A stretch of 64,000 nucleotides of DNA from Bacteroides faecalis (GCF_003865075.1 NZ_BHWB01000011.1:1-64000); one strand, 5' to 3'. Shown: positions 1 through 8,140, counted from the first letter of the stretch. Numbers and translations: made by a program. The notes: generated by a model from the sequence alone, not told the origin.

Positions 1-890
1 CTCTCTTCACGGGCGGCTATTTCGTTTTGCAAGCTGCGGTTGTCCGCCTCCAGCTCCCTGATTTTCCCACTGCCCAAAAGAGAACCCACCTTCGCCATGA
101 TGGCGGTCTTTGCCTCCACCTTGACCGCCTCCAGCTTTTGCGTGTTGATTTCCTTTCTGGCCGTTTCCAGCCGTTTCTCCGCCTCTTCCTGCTCGGCTTG
201 GAGTTGGCGCACGTTCTCTTCCAGTTCGTCCGTCTGCCGCCTCAAATCGCGGTAATACTGGGCGGTGGAGACATGCCGGGCTTCCGAACCTCTTATCCCG
301 CGTTGCAGGCCGTATTTCACCATGACTCTGGCATAGTCGTCGTGATAGGCAATCAGTTTGGTACGGTTCAACACGTCGTCGGCACACAGTCGGACGGCAT
401 TCGCCTTCTTGCGGTAAGTTCGCCCTTCCTCCTTCGGCTTCTTCTGCCCCGCCTTCCTGCGCTCTCCCGTCACTATCGGTACAAGTGTGGCATGTATGTG
501 CGGCGTGTGCTCGTCCATGTGCAGCACCGCCGAGACCACGTTCTCCCGCCCGAAGGTCCTGTACAGCCAGTCCATGCTGTCCCGGCACCAGTCGTCCAGT
601 CTTCCGGCTTTCTCTATTTCCATCATGTCCTCATGTGTTCCTGAGAGCATGACACGGATGGCGCGTACCTGGTCGTGGGTGATTTTCCTTCTGATGCCCG
701 CACTGCTGATGCGGGCCGCAATCGCGTCGTCACGCTCCCTGATGCCTTCGGGCATCCGGACGAGCTCGCGGTTCAGGTGCGTGCGCGTGGGGTCGACGTT
801 CGGTGCTATCACCCTGCGCTCGATATGGTCGGACATCCGGCTGTCGGATGCCCCCTTCGCTTTTCTGAAATCGAGTGAGAAATATCCCAT
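1..890 (-). CDS. MobV/Pre-family relaxase (mobilization protein), 3' end outside window
   Basis: The frame is open from an ATG at 890 to the left edge (about 296 residues, no stop). The N-terminus has the NVDPTRTHLN segment of Mob/Pre proteins, and around residues 105-120 lies HMDEHTPHIHATLVP, the metal-binding three-histidine motif of MobV relaxases. The later part (from about residue 195) is a charged, E/Q/K-rich coiled coil. The family nicks one strand at oriT and pilots it during conjugal mobilization by a helper element. It is the last visible gene of the minus-strand element and is preceded by a palindromic non-coding region that fits an origin of transfer. GC-rich like the rest of the element. 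Confidence 0.85.
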   Translation of the reverse strand, partial: MGYFSLDFRKAKGASDSRMSDHIERRVIAPNVDPTRTHLNRELVRMPEGIRERDDAIAARISSAGIRRKITHDQVRAIRVMLSGTHEDMMEIEKAGRLDDWCRDSMDWLYRTFGRENVVSAVLHMDEHTPHIHATLVPIVTGERRKAGQKKPKEEGRTYRKKANAVRLCADDVLNRTKLIAYHDDYARVMVKYGLQRGIRGSEARHVSTAQYYRDLRRQTDELEENVRQLQAEQEEAEKRLETARKEINTQKLEAVKVEAKTAIMAKVGSLLGSGKIRELEADNRSLQNEIAAREE

Positions 891-954
891 TGTAAAGTCT
901 TTTTAGGTTTGACAATTCCGCCTGCCGTGCGGATATGCCTCACGGCGAACGGGG

Positions 955-1040
955 TGTGCAGAGGGGCCGGCCCCTCGCCTCAATAGGGCGTTTTTAGCTG
1001 CGCTTGCGCTGCGTGAAGAAAACGCCCTATTGAGCTATGG
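955..1040. other. Candidate origin of transfer (nested palindromes upstream of relaxase)
   Basis: The gap between the relaxase and primase genes (891-1076) holds a perfect 16-bp palindrome at 961-976 (GAGGGGCC then its complement) and a perfect 16-bp inverted repeat, 979-994 against 1019-1034, whose loop contains a further GCGC-AA-GCGC-type hairpin. MobV-type oriT sites usually lie just upstream of the mob gene and contain inverted repeats next to the nick. The hairpin could instead be a terminator for the primase gene, since a T-run follows the left arm. The nick position cannot be read from sequence alone. Confidence 0.45.
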
Positions 1041-1076
1041 CTTTTCACTGTGCAAAAAGCCTGCGGGATGCGTGGG

Positions 1077-2039
1077 TTACATTCCGATGCCCTTCCCCTT
1101 TTTCTTGCCCGGCTGCTGCACCCACTGTACTTGCTTTGCCTGCTGTACCGGGTTCACCTGCTGTGACAACTTTTTTCCGTTCAGGTAGTCGTTCAGGTCC
1201 TTGTACCCGCTGTACACAGGTGATGCGTCGCGGACACGCGAACCGTACTCTCTTTGGATTTCGCGCAGGGCTTCCAGCCCGGCGCGGTCGTTGTCAAGGA
1301 AGCAGTGTATCCGCTCATAATTCCCCAGCAGCCGCAGGGCTTTGGAAAGATTGGAAACCGAGTTCAGCACGATATAGTCCTGTCCGTCAAGGGCGGGGCG
1401 GTCGGGATGCCCCGCCTGCCGCAGCGTGAGAAAGGAGAGGTAGTCCATGAAACCTTCGAAGAGGCAGCAGGTTTCCCCCGGTTCCGTTTGCCGTATGTGA
1501 GTGATGTCTTTCGGGGCTATGCAGCCCTTGAAGAACTTGTTGCGTATCTCGTAGCCTCCCGAACGGTTGGGAAAACCGACGGCAAAGTAGGGTTTGCCGT
1601 CGGTCAGATAGTGCACCTCCCTGCATTCTCTTTTTGCCAGTTCCGTATTTATCCCCCTTTCCCGCAGATAGGAGAATAAGGCGGGGGAAGAAAGCGGCAT
1701 TACTTCCAACTGCCGGAAACTTGGTTGTGATAATGTCTGCCCGCCAAAAGAGAAGGAGACGGGGCGCACGTGCGGTGCCTGCCTTGCTATCATTTCCAGA
1801 AGGTAGGGCACATGGTCGGATGCGTAGAGTTCCGCCGCTAGTGCGATGATGTTGCCGCCTTTCCCGGTGGCAAAGTCATACCAGAGATTACGTTCGGTGT
1901 TCACCTTGAACGAGGCCTCGGTTTCCTCCCTCAACGGTGACTTGTACCATAGGTTGCCGCCCTGCCGTCTTACGGGTGAGTACCCCAGACTGTGCAGGTA
2001 TTCGGCTATGCTGATTTGTTTCGCTGTCTGAATGTCCAT
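1077..2039 (-). CDS. Toprim-domain primase-like protein of mobile element
   Basis: 320 residues if started at the ATG at 2039 (MDIQTAKQ); the frame is open further upstream, but that stretch looks non-coding. Residues about 1-70 resemble the N-terminal CHC2 zinc-finger domain of DnaG-like primases (pattern around FATGKGGNII), but the zinc cysteines are not evident. Residues about 195-275 form a toprim domain: a glutamate in CCLFEGFMDYL and the acidic pair in FLDNDRAGLEAL. Proteins like this are common in Bacteroides mobilizable elements, where they are thought to prime replication of the excised or transferred strand. The C-terminal tail is basic and Q/K-rich. Confidence 0.8.
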   Translation of the reverse strand: MDIQTAKQISIAEYLHSLGYSPVRRQGGNLWYKSPLREETEASFKVNTERNLWYDFATGKGGNIIALAAELYASDHVPYLLEMIARQAPHVRPVSFSFGGQTLSQPSFRQLEVMPLSSPALFSYLRERGINTELAKRECREVHYLTDGKPYFAVGFPNRSGGYEIRNKFFKGCIAPKDITHIRQTEPGETCCLFEGFMDYLSFLTLRQAGHPDRPALDGQDYIVLNSVSNLSKALRLLGNYERIHCFLDNDRAGLEALREIQREYGSRVRDASPVYSGYKDLNDYLNGKKLSQQVNPVQQAKQVQWVQQPGKKKGKGIGM

Positions 2040-2117
2040 ACGTGTGAGTGTTTGAATGAATGACTGTTTTTGTTTTTTCGCCCGCACCTTCTTATATAAG
2101 GTACGGCATATACATGG

Positions 2118-2232
2118 CTTCACTTAAATGCTCGTATATATAGGATACGGGTATTAAGTGAAGCGGTTGCGTGATGTCCGCGCACCGCTTCGCTTTTCCC
2201 TTATATATAGGCACCGTGAATAAAGTGAAGCG
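2118..2232. repeat. Iteron-like direct repeats plus inverted repeat between primase and ATPase genes
   Basis: Two 31-nt imperfect direct repeats lie at 2135-2165 and 2202-2232, both starting TATATATAGG and ending AAGTGAAGCG. A 10-bp inverted repeat (CTTCACTTAA at 2118-2127, complement at 2154-2163) overlaps the first. The AT-rich core inside GC-rich DNA and the position between two replication-type genes suggest a replication origin of the circular form or an operator. That role is inference. Confidence 0.5.
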
Positions 2233-2248
2233 TTTCTCCGCATCCGGT

Positions 2249-3325
2249 TTAATAATGGAAATCGGGCATGAAGGTGTATTTCCTGCCGTTCTCCTGCACT
2301 ATCATCCGCTTGTTGCGCAACGTGATGATGAGCGATACCGCCTTGTGGTGGTTCAGTCTCACGCCGACGGAGGCATAGGCATTTATCAGCGCGTCCTCCA
2401 GTTCCTTGTAGCCGTATTCGCTTTTCAGTGCGAATGCCGCCTCCAGCGCGATGCGGTGCTGTTGCTCCGTGATGTGCCTGTACGCGTCGAACGGCTCCTG
2501 CTGCGGTCTTCCGGCTTTCCTCCCCTGCGGGGTATAGTTCTCCACCAGTTCGGGAAGTGCCCTGTCATTGATGCGGAAGGCGAACGGCTCGAAGTCCATC
2601 GCCCGGATGTGCATGGCCGATACCCGACTGATGTCGGCGTCGCCCTTGTCCTTCTCCACCAGCAGCACCGTCTCGGCCTTGTTGTTCAGTTCCGTGCCGA
2701 TGTGCCCGCGCGCGTTCTCGTCACCCTTGTTCTGGTGCAGTATTGTGTGGATATGTATCTGGCGGTCGTCCGTCCACTGCATCAGCTTGGAGATGATGCG
2801 TGTGGATTCGCCGGGGCTGTTGATGTCGTACACCATGTCGCGGATGCCGTCTATCACGACAAGTCCCAGTTCCGGGGTATTGTAGATGGCCTGCTCCACA
2901 GCCGCGATGCGTTCTTTCGGGGTGTACTTGCGCAGGGCGAGAAATTCGAGGTGCTCGCTGTCCCGGTCGGTCGGCAGGCCTGCCATGCGCAGGATGCGTT
3001 CCATCACTTTGAGACAATGGTACGGGCTCTGTTCGGTATCAACGTAGAGGATTTTCCGCTTGTCCTTGGGCAGTTCCGCCGAATACAGCAGTACCGTGCC
3101 GTTCTTCAACGCCGCCGCGACGATGGCAGAGACGTTGAACGTCTTCTTGCTTTTCGCCTTGCCGATGGACGCGCTGAAATTGCCCAGCGTGCCGACGACA
3201 GTGCCGTTCGCCTTCAGTATCTCGGGAGCCTTCTCACATTTCATGCCGATGCTCAGCCGTGAGGCCTGCCAGATGATGATGGCGTTCTCACGGGTCACTT
3301 CTTCCATGCGCTCGTTACTTTCCAT
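2249..3325 (-). CDS. RepA-like RecA-fold ATPase of mobile element
   Basis: 358 residues. Around residues 46-62 is GNFSASIGKAKSKKTF, a P-loop-like motif in which the usual second glycine is lysine. A Walker B-like strand GLVVIDGIRDMV follows near residue 155, and HTILHQNKG plus GTELNNKAETVL match the sensor region of RepA/DnaB-type hexameric helicases. The C-terminal third carries a winged-helix-like basic region. The start overlaps the end of the upstream helix-turn-helix gene by 11 nt, suggesting coupled translation. The likely role is replication or transfer of the element. Confidence 0.75.
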   Translation of the reverse strand: MESNERMEEVTRENAIIIWQASRLSIGMKCEKAPEILKANGTVVGTLGNFSASIGKAKSKKTFNVSAIVAAALKNGTVLLYSAELPKDKRKILYVDTEQSPYHCLKVMERILRMAGLPTDRDSEHLEFLALRKYTPKERIAAVEQAIYNTPELGLVVIDGIRDMVYDINSPGESTRIISKLMQWTDDRQIHIHTILHQNKGDENARGHIGTELNNKAETVLLVEKDKGDADISRVSAMHIRAMDFEPFAFRINDRALPELVENYTPQGRKAGRPQQEPFDAYRHITEQQHRIALEAAFALKSEYGYKELEDALINAYASVGVRLNHHKAVSLIITLRNKRMIVQENGRKYTFMPDFHY

Positions 3326-3668
3326 GGCTGCGGAGTTTTCGGTTTGCGCTTCTGGCGATGGCGAGTGCCGCCTCGCCCTTGTCGTTCACACGTCTTGCGA
3401 GGCTTTCGGCCCATACGAGCAGCTCCCTGCGGGAGAACAGCAGTTTGTTTCCGTACTTGCGGAACGGCACATTCCCCTTGGCGGTCAGCTTGTAGAGGCG
3501 GGCCTTCGAAATCAGGAACCCGTGCTGTTCGAGTACCCCCACAGCCGCATCCGGCGTGAGGTTGTCGGGTTCGTCCTTCGGCAGGGTGAGCCCTGCCAGT
3601 GTCTGCGAGACGCTCTCGCTCACGATTGCCCGGAGTTCCTCGGGCGTGGTAAGAATGATCTGGTTCAT
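3315..3668 (-). CDS. Small helix-turn-helix DNA-binding protein (excisionase-like)
   Basis: 117 residues from the ATG at 3668, chosen because a purine-rich AGAAAGGAAG ribosome site precedes it. Residues about 35-90 have the layout of a MerR/excisionase-type winged helix: a helix over GVLEQHGFLISKARLYKL, then GNVPFRKYGNKLLFSRREL, the usual wing and second helix. Such proteins in integrative elements act as recombination directionality factors or repressors. Start and end fit a minus-strand operon with the ATPase. Which of the element's two HTH proteins is the true excisionase cannot be decided here. Confidence 0.7.
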   Translation of the reverse strand: MNQIILTTPEELRAIVSESVSQTLAGLTLPKDEPDNLTPDAAVGVLEQHGFLISKARLYKLTAKGNVPFRKYGNKLLFSRRELLVWAESLARRVNDKGEAALAIARSANRKLRSHGK

Positions 3669-3925
3669 TTTCTTCCTTTCTTTTTGGGTGTTTGTACTAT
3701 GGCTGTCGTCACAGCCGTTCCAACCGGTTGTGGCGCAAAGGAAGAATAAAGGAAAGCGAATATCGAACCGCAAATAACTTAACACGGATATGACTTTTAT
3801 GGACGTTTCATGACTTTTGGTGACACTGCGTGGGGCGGGTAAAAAGGGAAACGGTGCCATAGGCGGATATAATCTTCCAATGGCACCGTTTTGCACACAT
3901 ATGTCAAGTGATTCGGAATGCACTA

Positions 3926-4330
3926 TTATTTCACATCCTTTAACTTTCCGAGTTGGGAAATGACTTCTTCTATTACGAAATATTTCTCTCCCGGTATCCC
4001 GATGTCGGAGCGCGATATGAAGCCCAGCTCCTCCCACCGGGCTATGCTCTGGCGGCTCACGCCCGCCATCTTTGCCAGTACACTCTGGCCTATCATCTCC
4101 CTGCCGAGGATGACGGGGTATTTGTACTTGCGGGTGGCATGGCTGAACCTTATGCGTTCGATGACCGCCTCCACATTGTTTATGGTGGGCCGTACCCGCT
4201 CCTGTACGCGTATCACGGCCTCCGTTATCTCATATCCGGCAAGCCCGGGATGTCCGGAAAGCTCCTCCCATATGGCACCGAAACATTTGAGGTGCCGTAT
4301 CTTTATCTCTCTGGTCTTCTTTCTTGGCAT
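3926..4330 (-). CDS. Helix-turn-helix protein of mobile element, function unknown
   Basis: 134 residues. The C-terminal half has a MerR-like helix-turn-helix, VLAKMAGVSRQSIARWEELGFISRS, followed by GEKYFVIEEVISQL. The N-terminal half, rich in basic residues and ending in a helix around NNVEAVIERIRF, is not recognised. It begins 3 nt after the integrase stop and is probably cotranscribed with it, so a role in controlling integration or excision is likely. No function is proven by the sequence. Confidence 0.65.
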   Translation of the reverse strand: MPRKKTREIKIRHLKCFGAIWEELSGHPGLAGYEITEAVIRVQERVRPTINNVEAVIERIRFSHATRKYKYPVILGREMIGQSVLAKMAGVSRQSIARWEELGFISRSDIGIPGEKYFVIEEVISQLGKLKDVK

Positions 4331-4332
4331 GG

Positions 4333-5565
4333 TCAGTCGAATTTGGTAAGTAACTGCGCGTTCCTCATCCGTTCGTCCCGCTCGAAACTGGCAAGGTAGT
4401 TCTCCGTTATGGCAAGGTTGGAGTGCCCCAGACTTTCGGATATGTAGGAGATATTCGTCCCGCTGCGCTTGAGCACGGTGGCGAACGAGTGCCGGGCCGA
4501 ATACGTGGTCACGGGGGGCAGACCCACCGCCTCGGCTATCCTACCCAATACCTTGTTGCATTTCTGTATGACCGTATCGACAAGGTGCTTGGTGGCGAAG
4601 CCGTCCTCCTTCCCCGTGGCGAACTTGAAGATGAGCGTGCCGGGGTTTCCGTCGTCGGGGTTACCCCAGCGGTCCATGATTTTCCGCATCTCGGGGGTGA
4701 GCACCGCACGTATGGTACGCACTTGCTTGGAAGTATTCATCGTTTTTGCCCTGACAAAACAGATTTCACCTCCCACGATGTTTCCGTAAGTAAGATAGAG
4801 CATGTCCCGGAAGTTGATGCCGTTGCAGAGGTAGGAGAAGAACCACATGTCCCGGTAAAGCTCGGTTTCCTCCCTTCCGTCGGTATAGGTGACGAGCCTC
4901 TTTATCTGCTCCAGTGTGAGTGCCAGCTTCCTGCCCTCGGCTGAGGGTATCTCGAACCTGTTCCTGCCGAACGGGAAGTGCGCCTCCTTTATTATGCCGT
5001 CCGCCTTTGCCCGGTTCATTATCGCCTTGAGCATCTTGAAATAGACGCTGAGCGTGGACTTGCTTTTCTTTTGGCCCGTCCAGAATCTTCCGCAGCGGTT
5101 CAGCCAGTCCACCGTGACGGCAGAAAACGGAATGTCTTTCCCTGCAAACTCCTCCACCGCCGTCAGCAGTGCATGATAGCTGCGGTACGTACCCGCCTGC
5201 CCGTTACGTTTCAACTCTTCCGTCTTCGCCTTTATCGCGGCGTTCACTGTCGCGGTGGAGCATCTGCCCAGCCGGACACTCAAAAGATCAAACGCGAAAT
5301 CGCCACGCTCGGCGAGTGCCTCCACCTGCCCCTTGATGATTGAGAAGCTGTTCTCTATGTTCGAGCGTGCCTCCGTGAGCCTGCGGCTCTTGCTTTCCGC
5401 AAGGTTCGCCCAATCCTCCTTTGACAGCTCCTGCCCCGTGGAATAGTATTTCTGCCTGCGGTTGTGTATGACTTGTATCTTCACGGGGAACAAGCCGCTT
5501 TTCTTCGCCCTGCGTGCGTCCAGTACCGACAGCACCGAAATTCCGTCCTTTGAATACTTGTACAT
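4333..5565 (-). CDS. Tyrosine recombinase / integrase
   Basis: 410 residues from the ATG at 5565 (MYKYSKDG). It has an Arm-DNA-binding-like N-terminus, a SAM-like core-binding domain at about residues 105-205 and a catalytic domain from about residue 220. Catalytic residues are visible: Arg in GINFRDMLYL, His and Arg in SARHSFATVL, His in SLGHSNLAITENYL and the nucleophile Tyr in ENYL. This layout is that of Bacteroidota integrases of NBU-type and conjugative elements. It is the outermost gene at the right end of the element, so the right attachment site should lie between 5566 and about 6376. Confidence 0.9.
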   Translation of the reverse strand: MYKYSKDGISVLSVLDARRAKKSGLFPVKIQVIHNRRQKYYSTGQELSKEDWANLAESKSRRLTEARSNIENSFSIIKGQVEALAERGDFAFDLLSVRLGRCSTATVNAAIKAKTEELKRNGQAGTYRSYHALLTAVEEFAGKDIPFSAVTVDWLNRCGRFWTGQKKSKSTLSVYFKMLKAIMNRAKADGIIKEAHFPFGRNRFEIPSAEGRKLALTLEQIKRLVTYTDGREETELYRDMWFFSYLCNGINFRDMLYLTYGNIVGGEICFVRAKTMNTSKQVRTIRAVLTPEMRKIMDRWGNPDDGNPGTLIFKFATGKEDGFATKHLVDTVIQKCNKVLGRIAEAVGLPPVTTYSARHSFATVLKRSGTNISYISESLGHSNLAITENYLASFERDERMRNAQLLTKFD

Positions 5566-5599
5566 AATCTGCCGTTTTTGATGGTTCTTTACTTGGTCT

Positions 5600-5632
5600 G
5601 TATGCAAATATATGTGCATACGATTTGCATAC
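5600..5632. repeat. Inverted repeat upstream of integrase (possible arm or operator site)
   Basis: GTATGCAAAT at 5600-5609 and its exact complement at 5623-5632, with a third GTGCATAC-type copy between them. It starts 34 nt upstream of the integrase start, just where base composition drops from GC-rich to AT-rich. It could be an integrase or excisionase binding site or an autoregulatory operator. Confidence 0.5.
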
Positions 5633-5858
5633 AAAAATAGAGATTATCGGAAAACGATGCAAATTATTTGGAGAGAAAATTTGCTAAAACGCACTATAAT
5701 ACAGTGATTTGCGTATATAGGTCAAATGGTGGAAAATAAATAAAAATGGGCTTATTTTAACTGTATGTAAAAGTTAGTAGTATTTGCTCTATTACCCGTA
5801 GTATCGGTTGAGTAACAATTCTATTAATTGATAAAAAACAGTTAAGCAATAAACTGGA

Positions 5859-5973
5859 AGTGACAATAGAACTATCCTGAATTTTTATTGTCACTCTATT
5901 GTCACTTGTCTATTATCACCATTTCAGCATTGATTAGTAACTGTTTAACTTAAAAAAGTGACAAGTGACAATA
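5859..5973. repeat. Cluster of TATTGTCACT repeats, both orientations
   Basis: The 10-mer TATTGTCACT occurs at 5886-5895 and 5897-5906 and its complement at 5859-5868 and 5964-5973. The outer copies extend to a 14-bp inverted repeat (5897-5910 against 5960-5973). The region 5566-6376 otherwise holds no clear gene, apart from a doubtful small ORF and a promoter. A degenerate copy (TATTGTTACTTGTT) appears at 40338-40351, so this may be a dispersed intergenic element. Confidence 0.5.
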
Positions 5974-6156
5974 AATAACCGCTTTATTTTCTCTAGGAAT
6001 GACAAGCTGGACGCTGAGAACATAGTGATAATCGTTCAAATGTTATAATTGAAACCGTAAATTTAATACTCTTATCGTTATGTTCTTGTTATTCAAATAA
6101 ATTATTCTTTTATCGAATACCGTTATTGAAGTCAATAAAGTTGTTTTCAAAGCAGA

Positions 6157-6300
6157 ATGGTTACTTTAAAAAACGTTTTAGCGATGCGGGATTTGAGAAA
6201 TATAATTCAGGAAAACATAACAAACGAAAATATAAGTAAACTGTGTTCTATGGAACAAGTACTAATCCAAACAGTATGTTATTTGAAGAAAAAATATTAA
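6157..6300 (+). CDS. Doubtful small ORF, 47 residues
   Basis: An ATG at 6157 opens 47 codons ending in TAA at 6298-6300. The product starts MVTLKNVLAMRDL and is mostly helical in character, but no motif is recognised and no good ribosome site precedes it. It may be a remnant of a regulator or chance coding in AT-rich DNA. Listed because it is the only plausible frame in a gap of about 800 nt. Confidence 0.2.
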   Translation: MVTLKNVLAMRDLRNIIQENITNENISKLCSMEQVLIQTVCYLKKKY

Positions 6301-6328
6301 TTGGAGTATGAATACAATATATTTTTTG

Positions 6329-6336
6329 TATATTTG
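6329..6336 (+). promoter_or_regulatory. Bacteroides -7 promoter box (TATATTTG)
   Basis: Matches the TAnnTTTG consensus and lies 40 nt upstream of the phosphoesterase ATG at 6377. A clear -33 TTTG is not seen at the expected spacing. Confidence 0.5.
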
Positions 6337-6376
6337 GTTCCAATAATTAAGTTCTCAACTATTGTATCTAATAAAT

Positions 6377-7450
6377 ATGAAGAAACCAATTTTATTCTTT
6401 TGGGCAGTACTTACATTCATACTTCCCACGCTAGCACAACAGCGAGCAGACCAACAACACCTTGAAAATAATGAATCATTTTCAATGATCGTATTGGGAG
6501 ATCCTCAAGGATATACAAAATACGACATCAACCAACCGATATTCGAACTCTGTACGGCATGGATCGCTGATAATATTGATAATCTAAACATAAAGGCTGT
6601 ACTCTGCACAGGAGATCTGGTAGAACAAAACGAGAACATTACAATGAATCGGAAGATGCTTAATCAGACAAGTGAAGAAATGTGGGAATCCGCTTCACGT
6701 TCATTTGCGCGTCTTGATAACAAGGTTCCTTATATAATATCTTGTGGTAATCATGATTATGGATACAAAAGTTCAGAATGTGGTATCACTCATTTTCCTG
6801 AATATTTCCCTTTCAAACGAAATTCAACCTGGAGAGATTGCCTTGTCGCTGACTTTCCGAATCGTAATGGGGTAGTATCTTTAGAGAATGCAGCTTTTGA
6901 GTTTAAAGTTCCTAATTGGGATAAAATATTAGTTATAACATCCGAATTTGCTCCACGTGATGAAGTGCTTGAATGGGCTAGAAATCTAGTTGCAAAGAAA
7001 GAATATATTGATCATAAGGTTATATTTATGACTCATTCTTTTCTTCGGGAGCGCAATGCGAAACGTACGGATAATGAGCATTATAAAATAACTCCCCGGA
7101 ATTGGGGACAAGGAGTTTGGGATAAACTGATTTATCCCTCTTCAAACATTGATCTGGTTATATGTGGGCATACGGGTAAGCCGGGTGAATTTGAGGATGC
7201 AGTCGCTTATCGTGTAGACCCGAATAAGGCGGGAAAAAAAGTTCACCAAATGATGTTTAATGTACAAATATCGGGCGGCGGCTGGGAAGGTAATGGAGGA
7301 GACGGTTGGCTCCGTATACTTGAATTTATGCCTGACGGTAAAACTATCAAAGTAAAAACCTATTCACCATTATTTGGATTTTCCCCTTCAACAAAGCATC
7401 TGGCTCATCGAACAGGAGCTTGTGATCAGTTTGAGATGGTCGTTGAATAA
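6377..7450 (+). CDS. Exported calcineurin-like metallophosphoesterase
   Basis: 357 residues; the ATG at 6377 is preferred over a TTG at 6362 because it directly begins the signal peptide (MKKPILFF...PTLAQ, cleavage near residue 20). Metallophosphoesterase motifs follow in order: GDPQ (Gln where many family members have His), GDLVEQN, CGNHDYG, MTHS and a final GHTGKPG. The family hydrolyses phosphomonoesters or diesters with a two-metal centre. The substrate cannot be read from sequence. The enzyme should act in the periplasm or at the cell surface. Monocistronic by spacing. Confidence 0.85.
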   Translation: MKKPILFFWAVLTFILPTLAQQRADQQHLENNESFSMIVLGDPQGYTKYDINQPIFELCTAWIADNIDNLNIKAVLCTGDLVEQNENITMNRKMLNQTSEEMWESASRSFARLDNKVPYIISCGNHDYGYKSSECGITHFPEYFPFKRNSTWRDCLVADFPNRNGVVSLENAAFEFKVPNWDKILVITSEFAPRDEVLEWARNLVAKKEYIDHKVIFMTHSFLRERNAKRTDNEHYKITPRNWGQGVWDKLIYPSSNIDLVICGHTGKPGEFEDAVAYRVDPNKAGKKVHQMMFNVQISGGGWEGNGGDGWLRILEFMPDGKTIKVKTYSPLFGFSPSTKHLAHRTGACDQFEMVVE

Positions 7451-7468
7451 GAGTACGTGTTCAGGTAT

Positions 7469-7873
7469 TTATTTCAGATGTTTTTTCATCAGGAAATTGG
7501 TAAGACATAATTGATTGGCCTGTCTTTTCTGTTCTTGTTCGATGCAATATCCTTTTTTCTCAAAAGAGGTTTTGGCTGTTAAACTAACTTCGGATGTGAT
7601 CATTTCTATTTGATGATAGGTCGCATATTTCTCTATTTCGGTTAGCAGGAAGGTAGCTACTCCTTTCTGTTGATAGTCTGCATGTACAAACATGGAATGC
7701 AAGTAACCGTCTTTCCGTATAGATGCAAATCCAATAGCTTGGTTCGTTTCATTGAGAGCTATAATAAAATATAGATTGTTGATTAGCTCTTTCCAATGTG
7801 CAATATTCTCACCACACGAAGCCCAACCCTGAACTTCTTCAAGAGAGTAGTCTTTTATGTTTATTGTCGATAC
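7469..7873 (-). pseudogene. GNAT-family N-acetyltransferase lacking its 5' end
   Basis: The frame is open from 7873 to the stop at 7469 but has no ATG before the one at 7693. Translation upstream of that ATG still looks like acetyltransferase (NIKDYSLEEVQGWAS, then LYFIIALNE and GFASIRKDGYLHSMFV). The acetyl-CoA loop is seen as QQKGVATFLL. Normal relatives have some 20 further N-terminal residues with an ATG; here an in-frame TGA (7874-7876) and a different coding fragment sit instead. I read this as a 5'-truncated pseudogene. Translation from the internal TTG (7702) or ATG would lose half of the fold. Confidence 0.6.
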
Positions 7874-7971
7874 TCAGATCGGTTATCTAACATCAGCAAA
7901 AAGTGAGGCTTATCAGAATACTTCAATCCAATAAATTCATTAAACGGAAGTTTTGTTACATCTATAAGCGT
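7861..7971 (-). pseudogene. Gene fragment fused to the GNAT remnant (thioesterase-like?)
   Basis: A 36-codon frame between stops reads VTKLPFNEFIGLKYSDKP then HFLLMLDNRSEYRQ, protein-like and unlike random AT-rich translation. It ends at TAA 7861-7863, overlapping the 5' edge of the acetyltransferase remnant in another frame. It resembles from memory the N-terminus of hotdog-fold (YiiD-like) thioesterases, but this is not certain. The arrangement looks like an internal deletion that joined the 5' part of one gene to the middle of another. No start codon is present. Confidence 0.3.
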
Positions 7972-8140
7972 TTAATTGTAATATAATTATATAGTCGTAC
8001 AAATATATAAATAATTATAGGTCCGAGCACGTGAATTGTACTAATATATAAAAAGCTTAAATAAGTCGGGAGAAAATAGAGATGAAGTTGTATTGATAAA
8101 TAAAAAATCATATTTTTCATACCCAAATACGAAAAACTAT

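Noticed and set aside
27..644. Plus-strand open frame opposite the relaxase gene
   Set aside because: Antisense shadow; the minus-strand frame carries the HxDExxPHxH relaxase motif and is open across the edge.
2171..3262. Long plus-strand open frame opposite the RepA-like ATPase gene
   Set aside because: Its translation is low in complexity of motif and rich in Arg/Val/His, as expected of the antisense frame of GC-rich DNA. The minus-strand frame has recognisable ATPase motifs.
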